Shown here in pieces: positions 23,654-32,369 of a DNA stretch of 36,126 nt. Within the stretch, counting starts at the first letter, position 1. Every line of letters begins with the position of its first letter. The notes under the pieces were generated by a model. It was not told the origin of the DNA. It made no database searches and saw only the letters and a program-made list of their open reading frames with translations. This DNA comes from an uncultured Anaerolineae bacterium (lineage in GTDB: Bacteria; Chloroflexota; Anaerolineae; Anaerolineales; Villigracilaceae), in assembly GCA_903854805.1 (NCBI GenBank), contig CAINXK010000050.1:1-36126 (forward strand). Reading direction: 5' to 3'. The position numbers were made by a program, and so were the translations under genes.

Positions 23654-25233
23654 TGAAAAAACAACTGCGCTTAGCGCTAAACGCCGGAATTACCTTCGGC
23701 ATCATCACTATTTTCTTATTCCTGATTGGATTCACAGGAACAGCAGCCGACCTTCTCGGGGATTTCTTCCATAATAAAAGTGGCGCAAAGTTCCTCAGCC
23801 TGACACCCCAGATGCTGAATATGCTGATTTTTCTCGGTCTGATTGGCCTATGGGCTGGATCAACCGGTTCGCGTAAAGACAAGCTTCAAACAAATGATCC
23901 CTGGGGAGCAGCTTTACTAGGCGGGTTAACAACCGGCCTGGTGCAAGCGGTTTTCGTCAGCAGCACGGCATTACTGGTTGGAATACTAAACCAACAGGGT
24001 GTCCGCATCAGCATGTACCTGGCTGAACTCTTGCCAGCCGCGATTAATCTTTTTCTCGTTGGAAAAGATCCATCCCAAGCAGCGCTCATCCATTTCGTTT
24101 TATTTACGCTGACCGGCTTTTTGGGTGGACTCTTGAGCCGTGGAATTGGTCGCGGTAGTTTGAGAATCCGAATCACAACATACTGGAAGAACATCTGGGG
24201 AAAATTCAACCAGATGTCCAGTGTAAAAAAGATAATCAGCAACCCTGCCACTCGCCTTATCATCTACGGCGCCTGCCTGTTGGTCATCTTCATGGCGCCC
24301 TTAGTGGTTGGTCAATATTGGAATTACACCATTGGCACTGTCGGAATATATATTCTGCTTGGCCTGGGCCTTAATATCGTAGTAGGCCTGGCAGGCCTGC
24401 TCGACCTGGGCTATGTGGCTTTCTTTGCAATTGGCGCCTACACGATGGCTTTGTTGACCGCACCAGTACCGCATAGTCTTTTTTGGAACTTCTGGCTTGT
24501 GCTCCCGATTGGTGTGTTTTTGGCTGCAATAACCGGACTGTTGCTCGGCGCGCCTGTGCTGCGTATGCGTGGTGATTATCTAGCCATCGTAACACTCGGT
24601 TTTGGCGAAATCATACGTATCTTGAGCAAAAGTGATGTCATGACACCCTTCACTGGCGGGCCAAAAGGAGTGAGCGCCGTCGGCGGCCCAACCTTCTTCG
24701 GACAAACTTTTAACAGCGGTGTTCATTTTGTTTACCTGATTTTCCTGGCAGTATTACTGATTATTTTTATTACAAACCGATTGAAGAACTCACGTATCGG
24801 CCGCGCTTGGGAAGCCATGCGCGAAGATGAAACTGTTTCTCGAGCCATGGGTATTAACACTTTGACTCAGAAATTACTGGCATTTACAATCGGCGCTGCC
24901 TTTGCCGGATTAGCTGGTGCACTGTTTGCTTCACGCAACCAATTCACTGGACCAGAAGATTTCAGCCTAATGGTTTCGATCAATGTTGTCGCAGTAGTGA
25001 TTGTAGGTGGAATGGGCAATATTCCGGGTGTTATTGCAGGCGCACTCATGCTCAAAGGCTTGCCAGAAATTCTTCGTCAACTCCAAGATTACCGGGTTAT
25101 GGTCTTTGGCGCATTGCTGGTTGTGATGATGCTTTGGCGACCAGCCGGGATAATCCCGTCTTCACGCCAAAAAATGGAGAAGGAAAAAGACTCCGGACTA
25201 ATCGAAACGCCCGAAGAAGGGAGAGGGAAATGA
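23653..25233 (+). CDS. livM: LivM-type permease 1 with long N-terminal extension
   Basis: This 526-residue partner permease has its conserved core from about residue 198, with the family blocks LGLGLNIVVGLAGLLDLGYVAFFAIGAY, LRMRGDYLAIVTLGFGEIIRI and GRAWEAMREDETVSRAMGIN; the last is the loop touching LivG/LivF. The first ~190 residues are an extension holding several extra hydrophobic segments (for example AGITFGIITIFLFLIGF) and a polar loop; E. coli LivM is 425 residues. The start ATG at 23653 overlaps the livH TGA. The extension's role is unknown. Confidence 0.88.
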   Translation: MKKQLRLALNAGITFGIITIFLFLIGFTGTAADLLGDFFHNKSGAKFLSLTPQMLNMLIFLGLIGLWAGSTGSRKDKLQTNDPWGAALLGGLTTGLVQAVFVSSTALLVGILNQQGVRISMYLAELLPAAINLFLVGKDPSQAALIHFVLFTLTGFLGGLLSRGIGRGSLRIRITTYWKNIWGKFNQMSSVKKIISNPATRLIIYGACLLVIFMAPLVVGQYWNYTIGTVGIYILLGLGLNIVVGLAGLLDLGYVAFFAIGAYTMALLTAPVPHSLFWNFWLVLPIGVFLAAITGLLLGAPVLRMRGDYLAIVTLGFGEIIRILSKSDVMTPFTGGPKGVSAVGGPTFFGQTFNSGVHFVYLIFLAVLLIIFITNRLKNSRIGRAWEAMREDETVSRAMGINTLTQKLLAFTIGAAFAGLAGALFASRNQFTGPEDFSLMVSINVVAVVIVGGMGNIPGVIAGALMLKGLPEILRQLQDYRVMVFGALLVVMMLWRPAGIIPSSRQKMEKEKDSGLIETPEEGRGK

Positions 25234-26033
25234 CCATCGCACTAGAAACCATCTCCATGACCAAAAAGTTCGGTGGCTTGACAGCTGTCAATTCGGTGGA
25301 TTTGGCGATCCAGGAAAATGCCATCTGCAGTGTCATCGGTCCAAACGGCGCAGGAAAGACTACCTTTTATAATTGCATCACTGGTTTTTATGAACCGGAT
25401 GAAGGCGAAGTCACTTTCTACGGAGAATCGCTCGTTGGCCTTGCCCCCGATCAAGTCACTTATCGTGGTATATCCCGCACTTACCAAAACATCCGCTTAT
25501 TTTCGAATATGAGTGCAATCGAGAATATTCTCGTCGGTGAACATTCTCGACTACATGCTACCTGGTGGCAAGCAATTCTACACACACCAAGCGTCATAAA
25601 GGAAGAAAAGGAAGCCGTCGAAAAAGCCCGGGAACTGTTGAATTTTGTCGGTCTGGTTGGCCTTGGTGACCAGTTGGCTCGCAATCTACCTTACGGTGCT
25701 CAGCGAAGGCTCGAAATTGCAAGGGCCCTGGCTAGCCAGCCCCGCCTGCTGCTCCTGGATGAACCCACTGCGGGCATGAACCCCAATGAATCTACTGAAA
25801 TGATGCACTTCATTCGCATGTTGCGCGATGATCTTGGAATTACCATCCTGTTGATCGAACACGATATGCGCGTGGTAATGGGCATCAGTGAACAGATTGC
25901 CGTGCTAGATTACGGCGCAAAAATCGCCGAGGGGACACCCGCCGAAATTCAGGGTAACCCTCGCGTTATTGAAGCTTACCTGGGAAGCGGGGCGGCTTCC
26001 GGTCTGAATAACGCCGCAACACAACCCGCCTGA
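25230..26033 (+). CDS. livG: LivG-type ABC ATPase 1
   Basis: This 267-residue ATP-binding subunit has Walker A GPNGAGKTT (37-45), the Q-loop region in YQNIRLF, the signature region LPYGAQRRLEIARAL, Walker B LLLLDEPTAGMNP, and the switch histidine in LLIEHDM. The Tyr-Gly-x-Gln-Arg-Arg variant of the ABC signature is typical of LivG. It powers import with LivF. The ATG at 25230 overlaps the TGA of livM (ATGA), with GAGAGGGA upstream. The longer open frame upstream overlaps livM and is not used. Confidence 0.93.
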   Translation: MTIALETISMTKKFGGLTAVNSVDLAIQENAICSVIGPNGAGKTTFYNCITGFYEPDEGEVTFYGESLVGLAPDQVTYRGISRTYQNIRLFSNMSAIENILVGEHSRLHATWWQAILHTPSVIKEEKEAVEKARELLNFVGLVGLGDQLARNLPYGAQRRLEIARALASQPRLLLLDEPTAGMNPNESTEMMHFIRMLRDDLGITILLIEHDMRVVMGISEQIAVLDYGAKIAEGTPAEIQGNPRVIEAYLGSGAASGLNNAATQPA

Positions 26034-26048
26034 CCACGAGGGACCCTT

Positions 26049-26762
26049 ATGCCAATGCTTGAAGTTCGCGACATACACACCTATTATGGCAATATCCATG
26101 CACTTAAAGGCATCTCGATAACGGTGGAAAAAGGGGAAATCGTTACGCTAATTGGCTCGAATGGCGCCGGTAAAACGACTACTTTACGCTCCATCTGTGG
26201 GCTCCAAAGGCCTCGACAGGGAAATATTTATCTCGAAGGCGAAGATATCAGCCCTTTCAAAGCTCATGAAATTGTCTCCAAGGGAGTGGCGATGGTACCA
26301 GAAGGTCGCGGCATTTTTGCGCGTCTGACCGTAGCCGAGAATCTCGACCTGGGAGCTTACATACGCCGCGACCGAGTAGCAATTCAAAATGATCTAGAAC
26401 GGATCTATACAATCTTTCCCCGGCTTAAAGAGCGTCAAAATCAGGTGGCAGGGACGCTTTCTGGTGGAGAACAGCAAATGCTGGCAACTGGCCGGTCATT
26501 GATGACCCGACCGCGTCTGCTCTTGATGGATGAACCATCGATGGGGTTGGCGCCAATTCTGGTAGAAGCAATTTTCGATGTGATCAAAGTAATCCACCAG
26601 GAAGGCACCACAATCCTGCTCGTGGAGCAAAATGCTCTGATGGCTCTCTCGATTGCCGACCGAGGTTATGTCATTCAGACCGGTCAAATCGTACTGCAGG
26701 ATACAGCTGAAAATTTAAAAAAGAACGATATGGTCCGAAAAAGTTATCTGGGAATGGAATAA
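26049..26762 (+). CDS. livF: LivF-type ABC ATPase 1
   Basis: This 237-residue ATP-binding subunit has Walker A GSNGAGKTTT (36-45), the LivF-typical MVPEGRGIFARLTVAENL, the signature LSGGEQQMLATGR, Walker B LLLMDEPSMGLAP and the switch region LLVEQNA. The usual A-R-A-L after the signature reads G-R-S-L here. It is the last gene of operon 1, 15 bases after livG, and is followed by a terminator. Confidence 0.93.
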   Translation: MPMLEVRDIHTYYGNIHALKGISITVEKGEIVTLIGSNGAGKTTTLRSICGLQRPRQGNIYLEGEDISPFKAHEIVSKGVAMVPEGRGIFARLTVAENLDLGAYIRRDRVAIQNDLERIYTIFPRLKERQNQVAGTLSGGEQQMLATGRSLMTRPRLLLMDEPSMGLAPILVEAIFDVIKVIHQEGTTILLVEQNALMALSIADRGYVIQTGQIVLQDTAENLKKNDMVRKSYLGME

Positions 26763-26778
26763 AAATATCGGGAAGAGT

Positions 26779-26822
26779 GTAAAAAGCGCAGAGGAATTAA
26801 ACCCTCTGCGCTTTTACATTTT
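26779..26822 (+). terminator. Terminator of liv operon 1
   Basis: AAAAGCGCAGAGG (26782-26794) pairs with CCTCTGCGCTTTT (26803-26815) over an 8-base loop; a GTA/TAC pair extends the stem past a bulge, followed by ATTTT. The stem core GCGCAGAGG is shared with the terminator of operon 2 at 33106-33146. Confidence 0.9.
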
Positions 26823-27258
26823 GGGAGGTTTCATTTTGTGTCCAGAAATCCAGGTAGACGAAATCTTCTCAATAAATTTCACCGATCAATACCGCCCAAG
26901 CTGTGGTCAACAACGAAGCCGTGACGTGGCAGTCGAACCATACTTGGATGAAACACATAATGTCAAAAGTTGTACCGCAGCGAAAAGAATGGAAGTAAGT
27001 AAAACCGAAGCAGTCGTGAATAAAACCGTTTTTTGGCAGCAATTATCGGCGGTGTTTCCCGATCTCAGGACTCTCTTCCTGGACAGAAGAACCGCTTTGC
27101 GAAAATAAAAATATGAGTAGCCTGGCAGAAAACAAAGCCACTGCTCAGTCTAATAGCCAGATATCCGCCCAAAAGACCTATTCGGTTATCAGATTAAGTT
27201 ATAATTAGCACGTATCCAGATTAGCAATAATTCAGAAACCGCAAATTAGCAGTATTTT
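26823..27258. other. Gene-poor interval between the two liv operons
   Basis: No convincing gene is seen. A 95-codon plus-strand frame beginning at TTG 26821 inside the terminator tail has no ribosome site and no recognisable motif. The last 60 bases hold three ATTAGCA heptamers that lead into the promoter of operon 2. Confidence 0.5.
27204..27251 (+). promoter_or_regulatory. Three ATTAGCA repeats upstream of liv promoter 2
   Basis: ATTAGCA occurs at 27204-27210, 27220-27226 and 27245-27251, all on the plus strand. The last copy ends 12 bases before the -35 hexamer. Spacings of 16 and 25 bases do not form a strict helical phase. They could be activator sites; the promoter of operon 1 lacks them. 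Confidence 0.3.
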
Positions 27259-27262
27259 ACTC

Positions 27263-27291
27263 TTGACCTTTTCAGCAAATGACTGTAATAT
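27263..27291 (+). promoter_or_regulatory. Promoter of liv operon 2
   Basis: TTGACC (27263-27268) and TAATAT (27286-27291) have a 17-base spacer. The 47-base block 27259-27305 matches 44 positions of the operon 1 promoter. The leader that follows also resembles that of operon 1, ending CCTTAGGAGGAAGAAG before the ATG. Confidence 0.8.
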
Positions 27292-27397
27292 TTTTGTTTA
27301 ATTCGGCAAGTGCAATTGCAAAGCTGTGACGGTTTCAGCAGCGACGCTCCGCTTTCCGAATATCACAATCCGTTCCACATTCCTTAGGAGGAAGAAG

Positions 27398-28660
27398 ATG
27401 TCGAAACGTTTGTTCTTAGTTGCTTCAATGTTGATTGTTGCCAGCATGTTGCTGGCCGCCTGCGGTGGCGCTGCTGCCCCTGCCAAGACCCTCAAGATCG
27501 TTTCCAGCCTGCCGATGACTGGCGCTTCATTAACTCAGACATCGACCATGGTCAACGCGATCAAGCTACGCTTTGAACAGGCCAACAATCAAGCCTGCGG
27601 TGGAAAATATGTTCTCGCGTACGAAGCCTGGGATGATGCCTCGGCTGCTCAGGGCAAATGGGATGCAGCCGTTGAGACCGAAAACGCCAACAAAGCTGCT
27701 GCCGACAAATCAATCATCGCTTACCTGGGTACATTCAACTCCGGCGCTGCCAAGCTGTCCATCCCGATTTTGAACCAGGCCGGCCCGTTGGTGATGATCT
27801 CTGCGGCGAACACCGCTCCTGGCTTGACCCACAGCGCTACCGGTTTGACTGAAGCTTCCGAGCCTGGCAAGTACTATCCATCTGGCGTTCGCAACTACGC
27901 TCGTGTTGCGGCGACCGATGACCTGCAGGGACCTGCCGCTGTTGAAATGATGATCAAGCTGGGTGTCAAAACCATTTACATCGTCAACGACCAGGAAGTT
28001 TACGGCAAGGGCGTGGCCGATTCCGTTGAACTGGCCGCTAAGGCTGCTGGCATCAATGTAATTGCCAATGAGGGCTTTGACCCGAAGGCTGCCGATTACA
28101 AATCTCTGATGACCAAGATCGGCGCAAGCAATGCCGGTGGACCACCCGATCTCCTGTACATTGGCTCCATCATTGATAACAATGCCGCCCAGGTTGTGAA
28201 GGATAAGTTTGCCATCATGGGCGATAACACCACCGTCAAGGTTATGGGACCGGATGGTATATACACACAAGCAATGGTCGACGGCGCTGGGGCTTCTGCC
28301 GAAGGCGTTTACGCCACCACCCCTGGCCTGATGCTTAAGGATCTTGGTCCCAATGGCCTTAAGTTCCGCAAGGATTACGAAGCAAAGTACGGACCATTGA
28401 CCGAACCCTATGCGGTGCTCGCTTATGACTCAGCCGCGGCTGCTTTGAAGGCGATCGAGGATGTATGCGCCGCTGGCGGCGATCCCACCATTCGCGAATC
28501 TGTACGCGCTGCTGTATTTGCTGTCCGTGATTTCGATGGCGCCATGGGCAAGTGGTCGTTCGATGAGAACGGCGACGTCAGCCTGAAGTACTTCCTGGTA
28601 GGACAGATTCAAGGCGGCAAGTATGTTGATTACGCCACTGTTGCACCAGTCATAAAATAA
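27398..28660 (+). CDS. livJ: Branched-chain amino acid-type ABC transporter substrate-binding lipoprotein 2
   Basis: This is a 420-residue Peripla_BP_6-type lipoprotein. Its signal peptide is nearly the same as that of copy 1 (MSKR start, IVASMLLAACG end), but it has only a short GAAAPAK tether. The mature part has clearly diverged: it opens LKIVSSLPMTGASLTQTSTM, has an N-terminal cysteine in NNQACGGKY and a longer insertion around GLTEASEPGKYYPSGVRNYARV. The two transporters therefore probably prefer different ligands. Codon choice looks more biased to C/G-ending codons than in its neighbours, which suggests high expression. TTAGGAGGAAG precedes the ATG at 27398. Confidence 0.9.
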   Translation: MSKRLFLVASMLIVASMLLAACGGAAAPAKTLKIVSSLPMTGASLTQTSTMVNAIKLRFEQANNQACGGKYVLAYEAWDDASAAQGKWDAAVETENANKAAADKSIIAYLGTFNSGAAKLSIPILNQAGPLVMISAANTAPGLTHSATGLTEASEPGKYYPSGVRNYARVAATDDLQGPAAVEMMIKLGVKTIYIVNDQEVYGKGVADSVELAAKAAGINVIANEGFDPKAADYKSLMTKIGASNAGGPPDLLYIGSIIDNNAAQVVKDKFAIMGDNTTVKVMGPDGIYTQAMVDGAGASAEGVYATTPGLMLKDLGPNGLKFRKDYEAKYGPLTEPYAVLAYDSAAAALKAIEDVCAAGGDPTIRESVRAAVFAVRDFDGAMGKWSFDENGDVSLKYFLVGQIQGGKYVDYATVAPVIK

Positions 28661-28691
28661 GCAGTAAATCCAAACCCGTCAGTATTTTTGC

Positions 28692-28720
28692 ATGGGGGGT
28701 AGCCCAAGGCTACCCCCCAT
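28692..28720 (+). promoter_or_regulatory. Intercistronic stem-loop after livJ 2
   Basis: ATGGGGGGTAGCC (28692-28704) and GGCTACCCCCCAT (28708-28720) make a 13-bp, very GC-rich stem with a CAA loop. There is no T tract. It occupies the same place as the hairpin after livJ 1, although the sequence differs, consistent with message protection or partial termination. Confidence 0.8.
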
Positions 28721-28798
28721 TGAGAATATAAAGCGTGTAAGGTAGAAAAGCGACCCTGCGGGAATTATTTGAACATACCGCAGATTTATTTCTTTACC

Positions 28799-28811
28799 GG
28801 AGGCAGCCTCC
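28799..28811 (+). promoter_or_regulatory. Ribosome site of livH 2 inside a small hairpin
   Basis: The Shine-Dalgarno GGAGG (28799-28803) can pair with CCTCC (28807-28811), which lies between it and the ATG at 28813. The stem would hide the ribosome site. It is short and may only reduce initiation. Confidence 0.45.
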
Positions 28812-28812
28812 C

Positions 28813-29922
28813 ATGAATGAGAAAGTCCGTCGCATCCTGCGCCCAATTGTAGTGATTTTGGTTATCTATCTAATATTGCTGCTTGGCCCTATCGCAGCGT
28901 TTGATATCCCAACAATTGCAAGCCGGGTTCAGGAAAACCCCAAACAAATCCTCCAATTTTTAATCATCGGTCTTTCAAACGGTGCGATCATCGCCATCAT
29001 TGCACTGGGGTACACGATGGTGTACGGCATCCTCGAATTGATTAATTTCGCACACGGTGACGTATACATGATCGGCGTATTTACGGCGCTAACAACCCTA
29101 TCATTAACAGGGACGCTAACGACAAACAACCCTGTTCAGATCGTACTGGGAATTATTTTTGCCCTGGTTGTGGCGGTGATTGTGTGTGGTCTGCTGAACG
29201 CAACCATTGAGCGACTCGCATACCGACGCCTGAGAAATGCCCCGCGGCTGGCTCCTTTGATTTCTGCCATTGGCATGTCGTTCATCGTTGAGAATATCGG
29301 TTTGATTTGGGCTGGACAATCGTGGCTCGTGCCAAATTTCGGCACATCGGGCGGCGCATCACAAAAAGAATTTCCAGATCTGTTAAGCAAGCTAATGACA
29401 CTTATCGGCTGGAATGTTAATCTTCTGGCTGGCATTGACAAAAGTTTGCGCTTTACGATTAAAGACCTGCTCGTTATCGTTCTGGCGGCGCTTCTGATGA
29501 TCGGATTGCGCTTATTTGTCCAACGCACACGTCTCGGAAAGGCAATGCGAGCCGTAGCCCAGAACCGCGATGCTGCCAAAATGCTCGGCATCGATATTGA
29601 CCGCGTTATCACAGCAACCTTTTTCATCGGCGGAGGCCTGGCAGGTGCCGCGGGAGTGATGGCCGGTTTATACAACAATACTGCCTGGTGGTTCATGGGG
29701 TTTCGGGCAGGATTACAATCATTTACAGCGGCAGTTTTGGGCGGGATCGGAAATATCACCGGTGCCATGCTGGGCGGCTTCATGATTGGCACACTTGCAT
29801 CCTTCAGTGATGGCTATCTCAATGCCCGTTGGACCAACGCCTGGGTTTTCGCCACCCTCGTGCTGATCCTGCTCTTCCGTCCGGCGGGTCTGCTCGGCGA
29901 ACAGGTCGGAGAAAAGGCATAA
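28813..29922 (+). CDS. livH: LivH-type permease 2
   Basis: This 369-residue membrane permease is paralogous to that of operon 1. It has FLIIGLSNGAIIAIIALGYTMVYGILELINFAHGDVYM, IERLAYRRLRNAPRLAPLISAIGMS and GKAMRAVAQNRDAAKMLGIDIDRV. A central variable stretch (GTSGGASQKEFPDLLSKLMTLIGWNV) replaces the shorter sequence of copy 1. The N-terminus carries an extra hydrophobic segment, as in copy 1. It follows the hairpin after livJ 2, and its stop is 10 bases before the livM ATG. Confidence 0.9.
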   Translation: MNEKVRRILRPIVVILVIYLILLLGPIAAFDIPTIASRVQENPKQILQFLIIGLSNGAIIAIIALGYTMVYGILELINFAHGDVYMIGVFTALTTLSLTGTLTTNNPVQIVLGIIFALVVAVIVCGLLNATIERLAYRRLRNAPRLAPLISAIGMSFIVENIGLIWAGQSWLVPNFGTSGGASQKEFPDLLSKLMTLIGWNVNLLAGIDKSLRFTIKDLLVIVLAALLMIGLRLFVQRTRLGKAMRAVAQNRDAAKMLGIDIDRVITATFFIGGGLAGAAGVMAGLYNNTAWWFMGFRAGLQSFTAAVLGGIGNITGAMLGGFMIGTLASFSDGYLNARWTNAWVFATLVLILLFRPAGLLGEQVGEKA

Positions 29923-29932
29923 GGTGGCAATC

Positions 29933-31561
29933 ATGAAAACACAAATTAGATCAGGATTGACATTCGGACTGGTAGGAGGCTTTGGGATCATTCTTTTCGG
30001 AGGCTGGGCCGCTGCCGTCGTTGGAATTATGGTCGGCGTTGCTCTCGGTCTTTCGCTGGGTGGTAAAGTTATTCGCAAAGATCCGTTGAACACCGCTTTG
30101 CAAGCCCTGCCTGCCGCGGCGATTTCCGCAGTCCTTTTTATAATTATCAGTTTGATCCAGAACTATTTCATCGGCCCCGCGACCGGCAAAACACCATCCG
30201 ATTTAGGTCTGGTTATCCCGGCCAACTTGCTCGGTGCCCTGGCAGTGATTTTACTGACATGCCTGATTACAGGCTTGCATGGTCTTCCCACACGCCAGGA
30301 ACAAATCGGAAAACTGATTGTCCTGGCAGCAGTGATCATTGCGTTCCCCTTTATCGACAACGCAACGGGTTTGCGCTGGAGTTCGGCGACCATCTATGCA
30401 TTAATCTTCGTGATCCTAGGTCTTGGACTGAATATCGTTGTTGGATTTGCCGGCTTGCTCGATCTTGGTTACGCGGCTTTCTTTGCCATCGGCGCATACA
30501 CAGCCGGCATTCTCTCATCGCCTCAACACAATATTTACCTGAATTTCTGGCTGGTGATCTGGATCGCTGCGGGTGTGGCGGCAATCTCCGGAATTGCACT
30601 TGGCGCTCCCACCTTGCCATTGCGCGGAGATTATTTGGCAATCGTCACTCTTGGATTTGGCGAAATCATCCCGGTCATTTTTCGCAACCTGATCAAAGTG
30701 ACAATTCAAGATCCGATCACGTGCTGGGTTTGGCCTGGAATCGTGAGACTTTTCGGTTCAAGCACCAGCCTGCAATGCATCACTTTCATAAAGGACATGG
30801 ATTTAACCGCCGGTGAAAAAGGGATCAACCCCATAGGACGACCCTGGTTCCCATTCTTTGGTGATCTGCCCGCGAATGCATCCATCATTCACGGCTCGCT
30901 GAAAATTGGAAATTCATACCTGTATATCGGGGAGTTCCAACCAGCCAACAATATCCCATGGTATTTCCTGATCATCGCGATCATTATCATGTCCGTTTTT
31001 CTCATTCGCCGCCTGCGCGATAGCCGCCTTGGGCGAGCCTGGATGGCAGTCCGCGAAGATGAACTCGCGGCTTCCCAGATGGGCATTGATCCGGTGCGCA
31101 CAAAACTAATGGCCTTTGCCCTGGGTGCCATGTTCTCCGGGTTTGCTGGGGCATTCTATGCTTCTTACATCAGCGGTATTTTCCCCAGCGCGTTCGATTT
31201 TAGCGCATCAATTATCATCCTGTGCGTTGTCGTTCTCGGTGGCCTTGGAAACATCAACGGAGTGATCGTTGGTGCCCTGATCATTACTACTGCGGACCGC
31301 CTGTTTCTGCCTGCTTTGAAAGATCTCCTGACAGGGCTGATGGATCATTCGATCTTACCGGCTCTGGCATCCAACCACACATTGCAAAAAGCCGTTGCGG
31401 CAAACGCTGACCCGATTCTTTATCGTTTCTTGTTGTTTGGCCTGACTCTTGTGATCATGATGGCTGTGCGACCGGAGGGCTTGATCCCAAGCGCGCAACG
31501 CAAGGCCGAACTTCACAGCGAAGAAGAAATCGCCGCCAATCAAGCTGCGGCTGAGGCCTAG
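29933..31561 (+). CDS. livM: LivM-type permease 2 with N-terminal extension and internal insert
   Basis: This 542-residue permease has its LivM core from about residue 155, with LGLGLNIVVGFAGLLDLGYAAFFAIGAY, LPLRGDYLAIVTLGFGEIIPV and GRAWMAVREDELAASQMGID. As in copy 1, about 150 extra N-terminal residues hold additional hydrophobic segments, but the sequence is different. A further insertion of roughly 50 residues after GEIIPVIF (WVWPGIVRL to SYLYIGEFQ, with two cysteines) has no counterpart in copy 1. The ATG at 29933 is chosen because AAGGTGG ends five bases upstream; a GTG at 29924 overlaps that site. Confidence 0.87.
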   Translation: MKTQIRSGLTFGLVGGFGIILFGGWAAAVVGIMVGVALGLSLGGKVIRKDPLNTALQALPAAAISAVLFIIISLIQNYFIGPATGKTPSDLGLVIPANLLGALAVILLTCLITGLHGLPTRQEQIGKLIVLAAVIIAFPFIDNATGLRWSSATIYALIFVILGLGLNIVVGFAGLLDLGYAAFFAIGAYTAGILSSPQHNIYLNFWLVIWIAAGVAAISGIALGAPTLPLRGDYLAIVTLGFGEIIPVIFRNLIKVTIQDPITCWVWPGIVRLFGSSTSLQCITFIKDMDLTAGEKGINPIGRPWFPFFGDLPANASIIHGSLKIGNSYLYIGEFQPANNIPWYFLIIAIIIMSVFLIRRLRDSRLGRAWMAVREDELAASQMGIDPVRTKLMAFALGAMFSGFAGAFYASYISGIFPSAFDFSASIIILCVVVLGGLGNINGVIVGALIITTADRLFLPALKDLLTGLMDHSILPALASNHTLQKAVAANADPILYRFLLFGLTLVIMMAVRPEGLIPSAQRKAELHSEEEIAANQAAAEA

Positions 31562-31570
31562 GAGCTCATC

Positions 31571-32356
31571 ATGGCACTCTTTGAAGCTAAAAATATCACC
31601 AAGACTTTCGGCGGCCTGACGGCAGTCAACAAAGTTGACTTCAGCATAGAAAAAGGCATGATCGCCGGCTTGATCGGTCCCAACGGCGCTGGAAAAACAA
31701 CTTTTTTCAACACCATCACCGGCATTTACACCATCACGAGTGGTGAAATGACATTTGACGGTGTCAGCTTACTCGGCAAAAAATCATTCAACATTACCGC
31801 GCTGGGTATCGCGCGCACTTTCCAAAACATCCGTCTGTTCAACAATATGAGCGCTGTCGATAACGTTCTGGTGGGCAAGCATGTTCACATGCACTCCAGC
31901 TTGATTGGTCAGATCACGCATTCAGCCTTCACAATGAAAGAAGAAAGAGAAAGCCGCGCAGAAGCCCTGGAAATGTTGGAATTCGTTGGCTTGCGTAGAT
32001 CTGATGCCGAAACCTACGCCAAAAACCTGCCCTACGGCCTGCAGCGCCGCCTGGAAATTGCACGCGCGCTGGCAACAAAACCAAAATTGCTGCTGCTCGA
32101 CGAACCTACTGCTGGAATGAACCCCAATGAGACTCAGGATTTGACCAACTTCATCAAACGCCTGCGCAGTGAATTGGGCCTGACCATCCTGCTGATCGAA
32201 CATCATATGCGTGTGGTCATGAGCATCTCAGATCGCGTTTCCGTTCTGGATCATGGCGAGAAAATCGCAGAAGGTGTCCCCGCGGAAGTCCAGAGCAACA
32301 CCCAGGTGATCGAAGCTTACCTGGGCAAAGGCAACGCTTCCAAACATAATACTTGA
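31571..32356 (+). CDS. livG: LivG-type ABC ATPase 2
   Basis: This 261-residue ATPase subunit has Walker A GPNGAGKTT, ARTFQNIRLF (Q-loop), signature LPYGLQRRLEIARAL, Walker B LLLLDEPTAGMNP and LLIEHHM with the switch histidine. It is the paralogue of the operon 1 subunit, with the same spacing to its neighbours: it starts 9 bases after livM 2 with GGAG upstream and ends 13 bases before livF 2. Confidence 0.93.
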   Translation: MALFEAKNITKTFGGLTAVNKVDFSIEKGMIAGLIGPNGAGKTTFFNTITGIYTITSGEMTFDGVSLLGKKSFNITALGIARTFQNIRLFNNMSAVDNVLVGKHVHMHSSLIGQITHSAFTMKEERESRAEALEMLEFVGLRRSDAETYAKNLPYGLQRRLEIARALATKPKLLLLDEPTAGMNPNETQDLTNFIKRLRSELGLTILLIEHHMRVVMSISDRVSVLDHGEKIAEGVPAEVQSNTQVIEAYLGKGNASKHNT

Positions 32357-32369
32357 GGACAGGTGCTTC

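Noticed and set aside
26821..27108. 95-codon frame after liv operon 1
   Set aside because: It starts with TTG inside the terminator tail, has no Shine-Dalgarno, and the translation shows no recognisable pattern.
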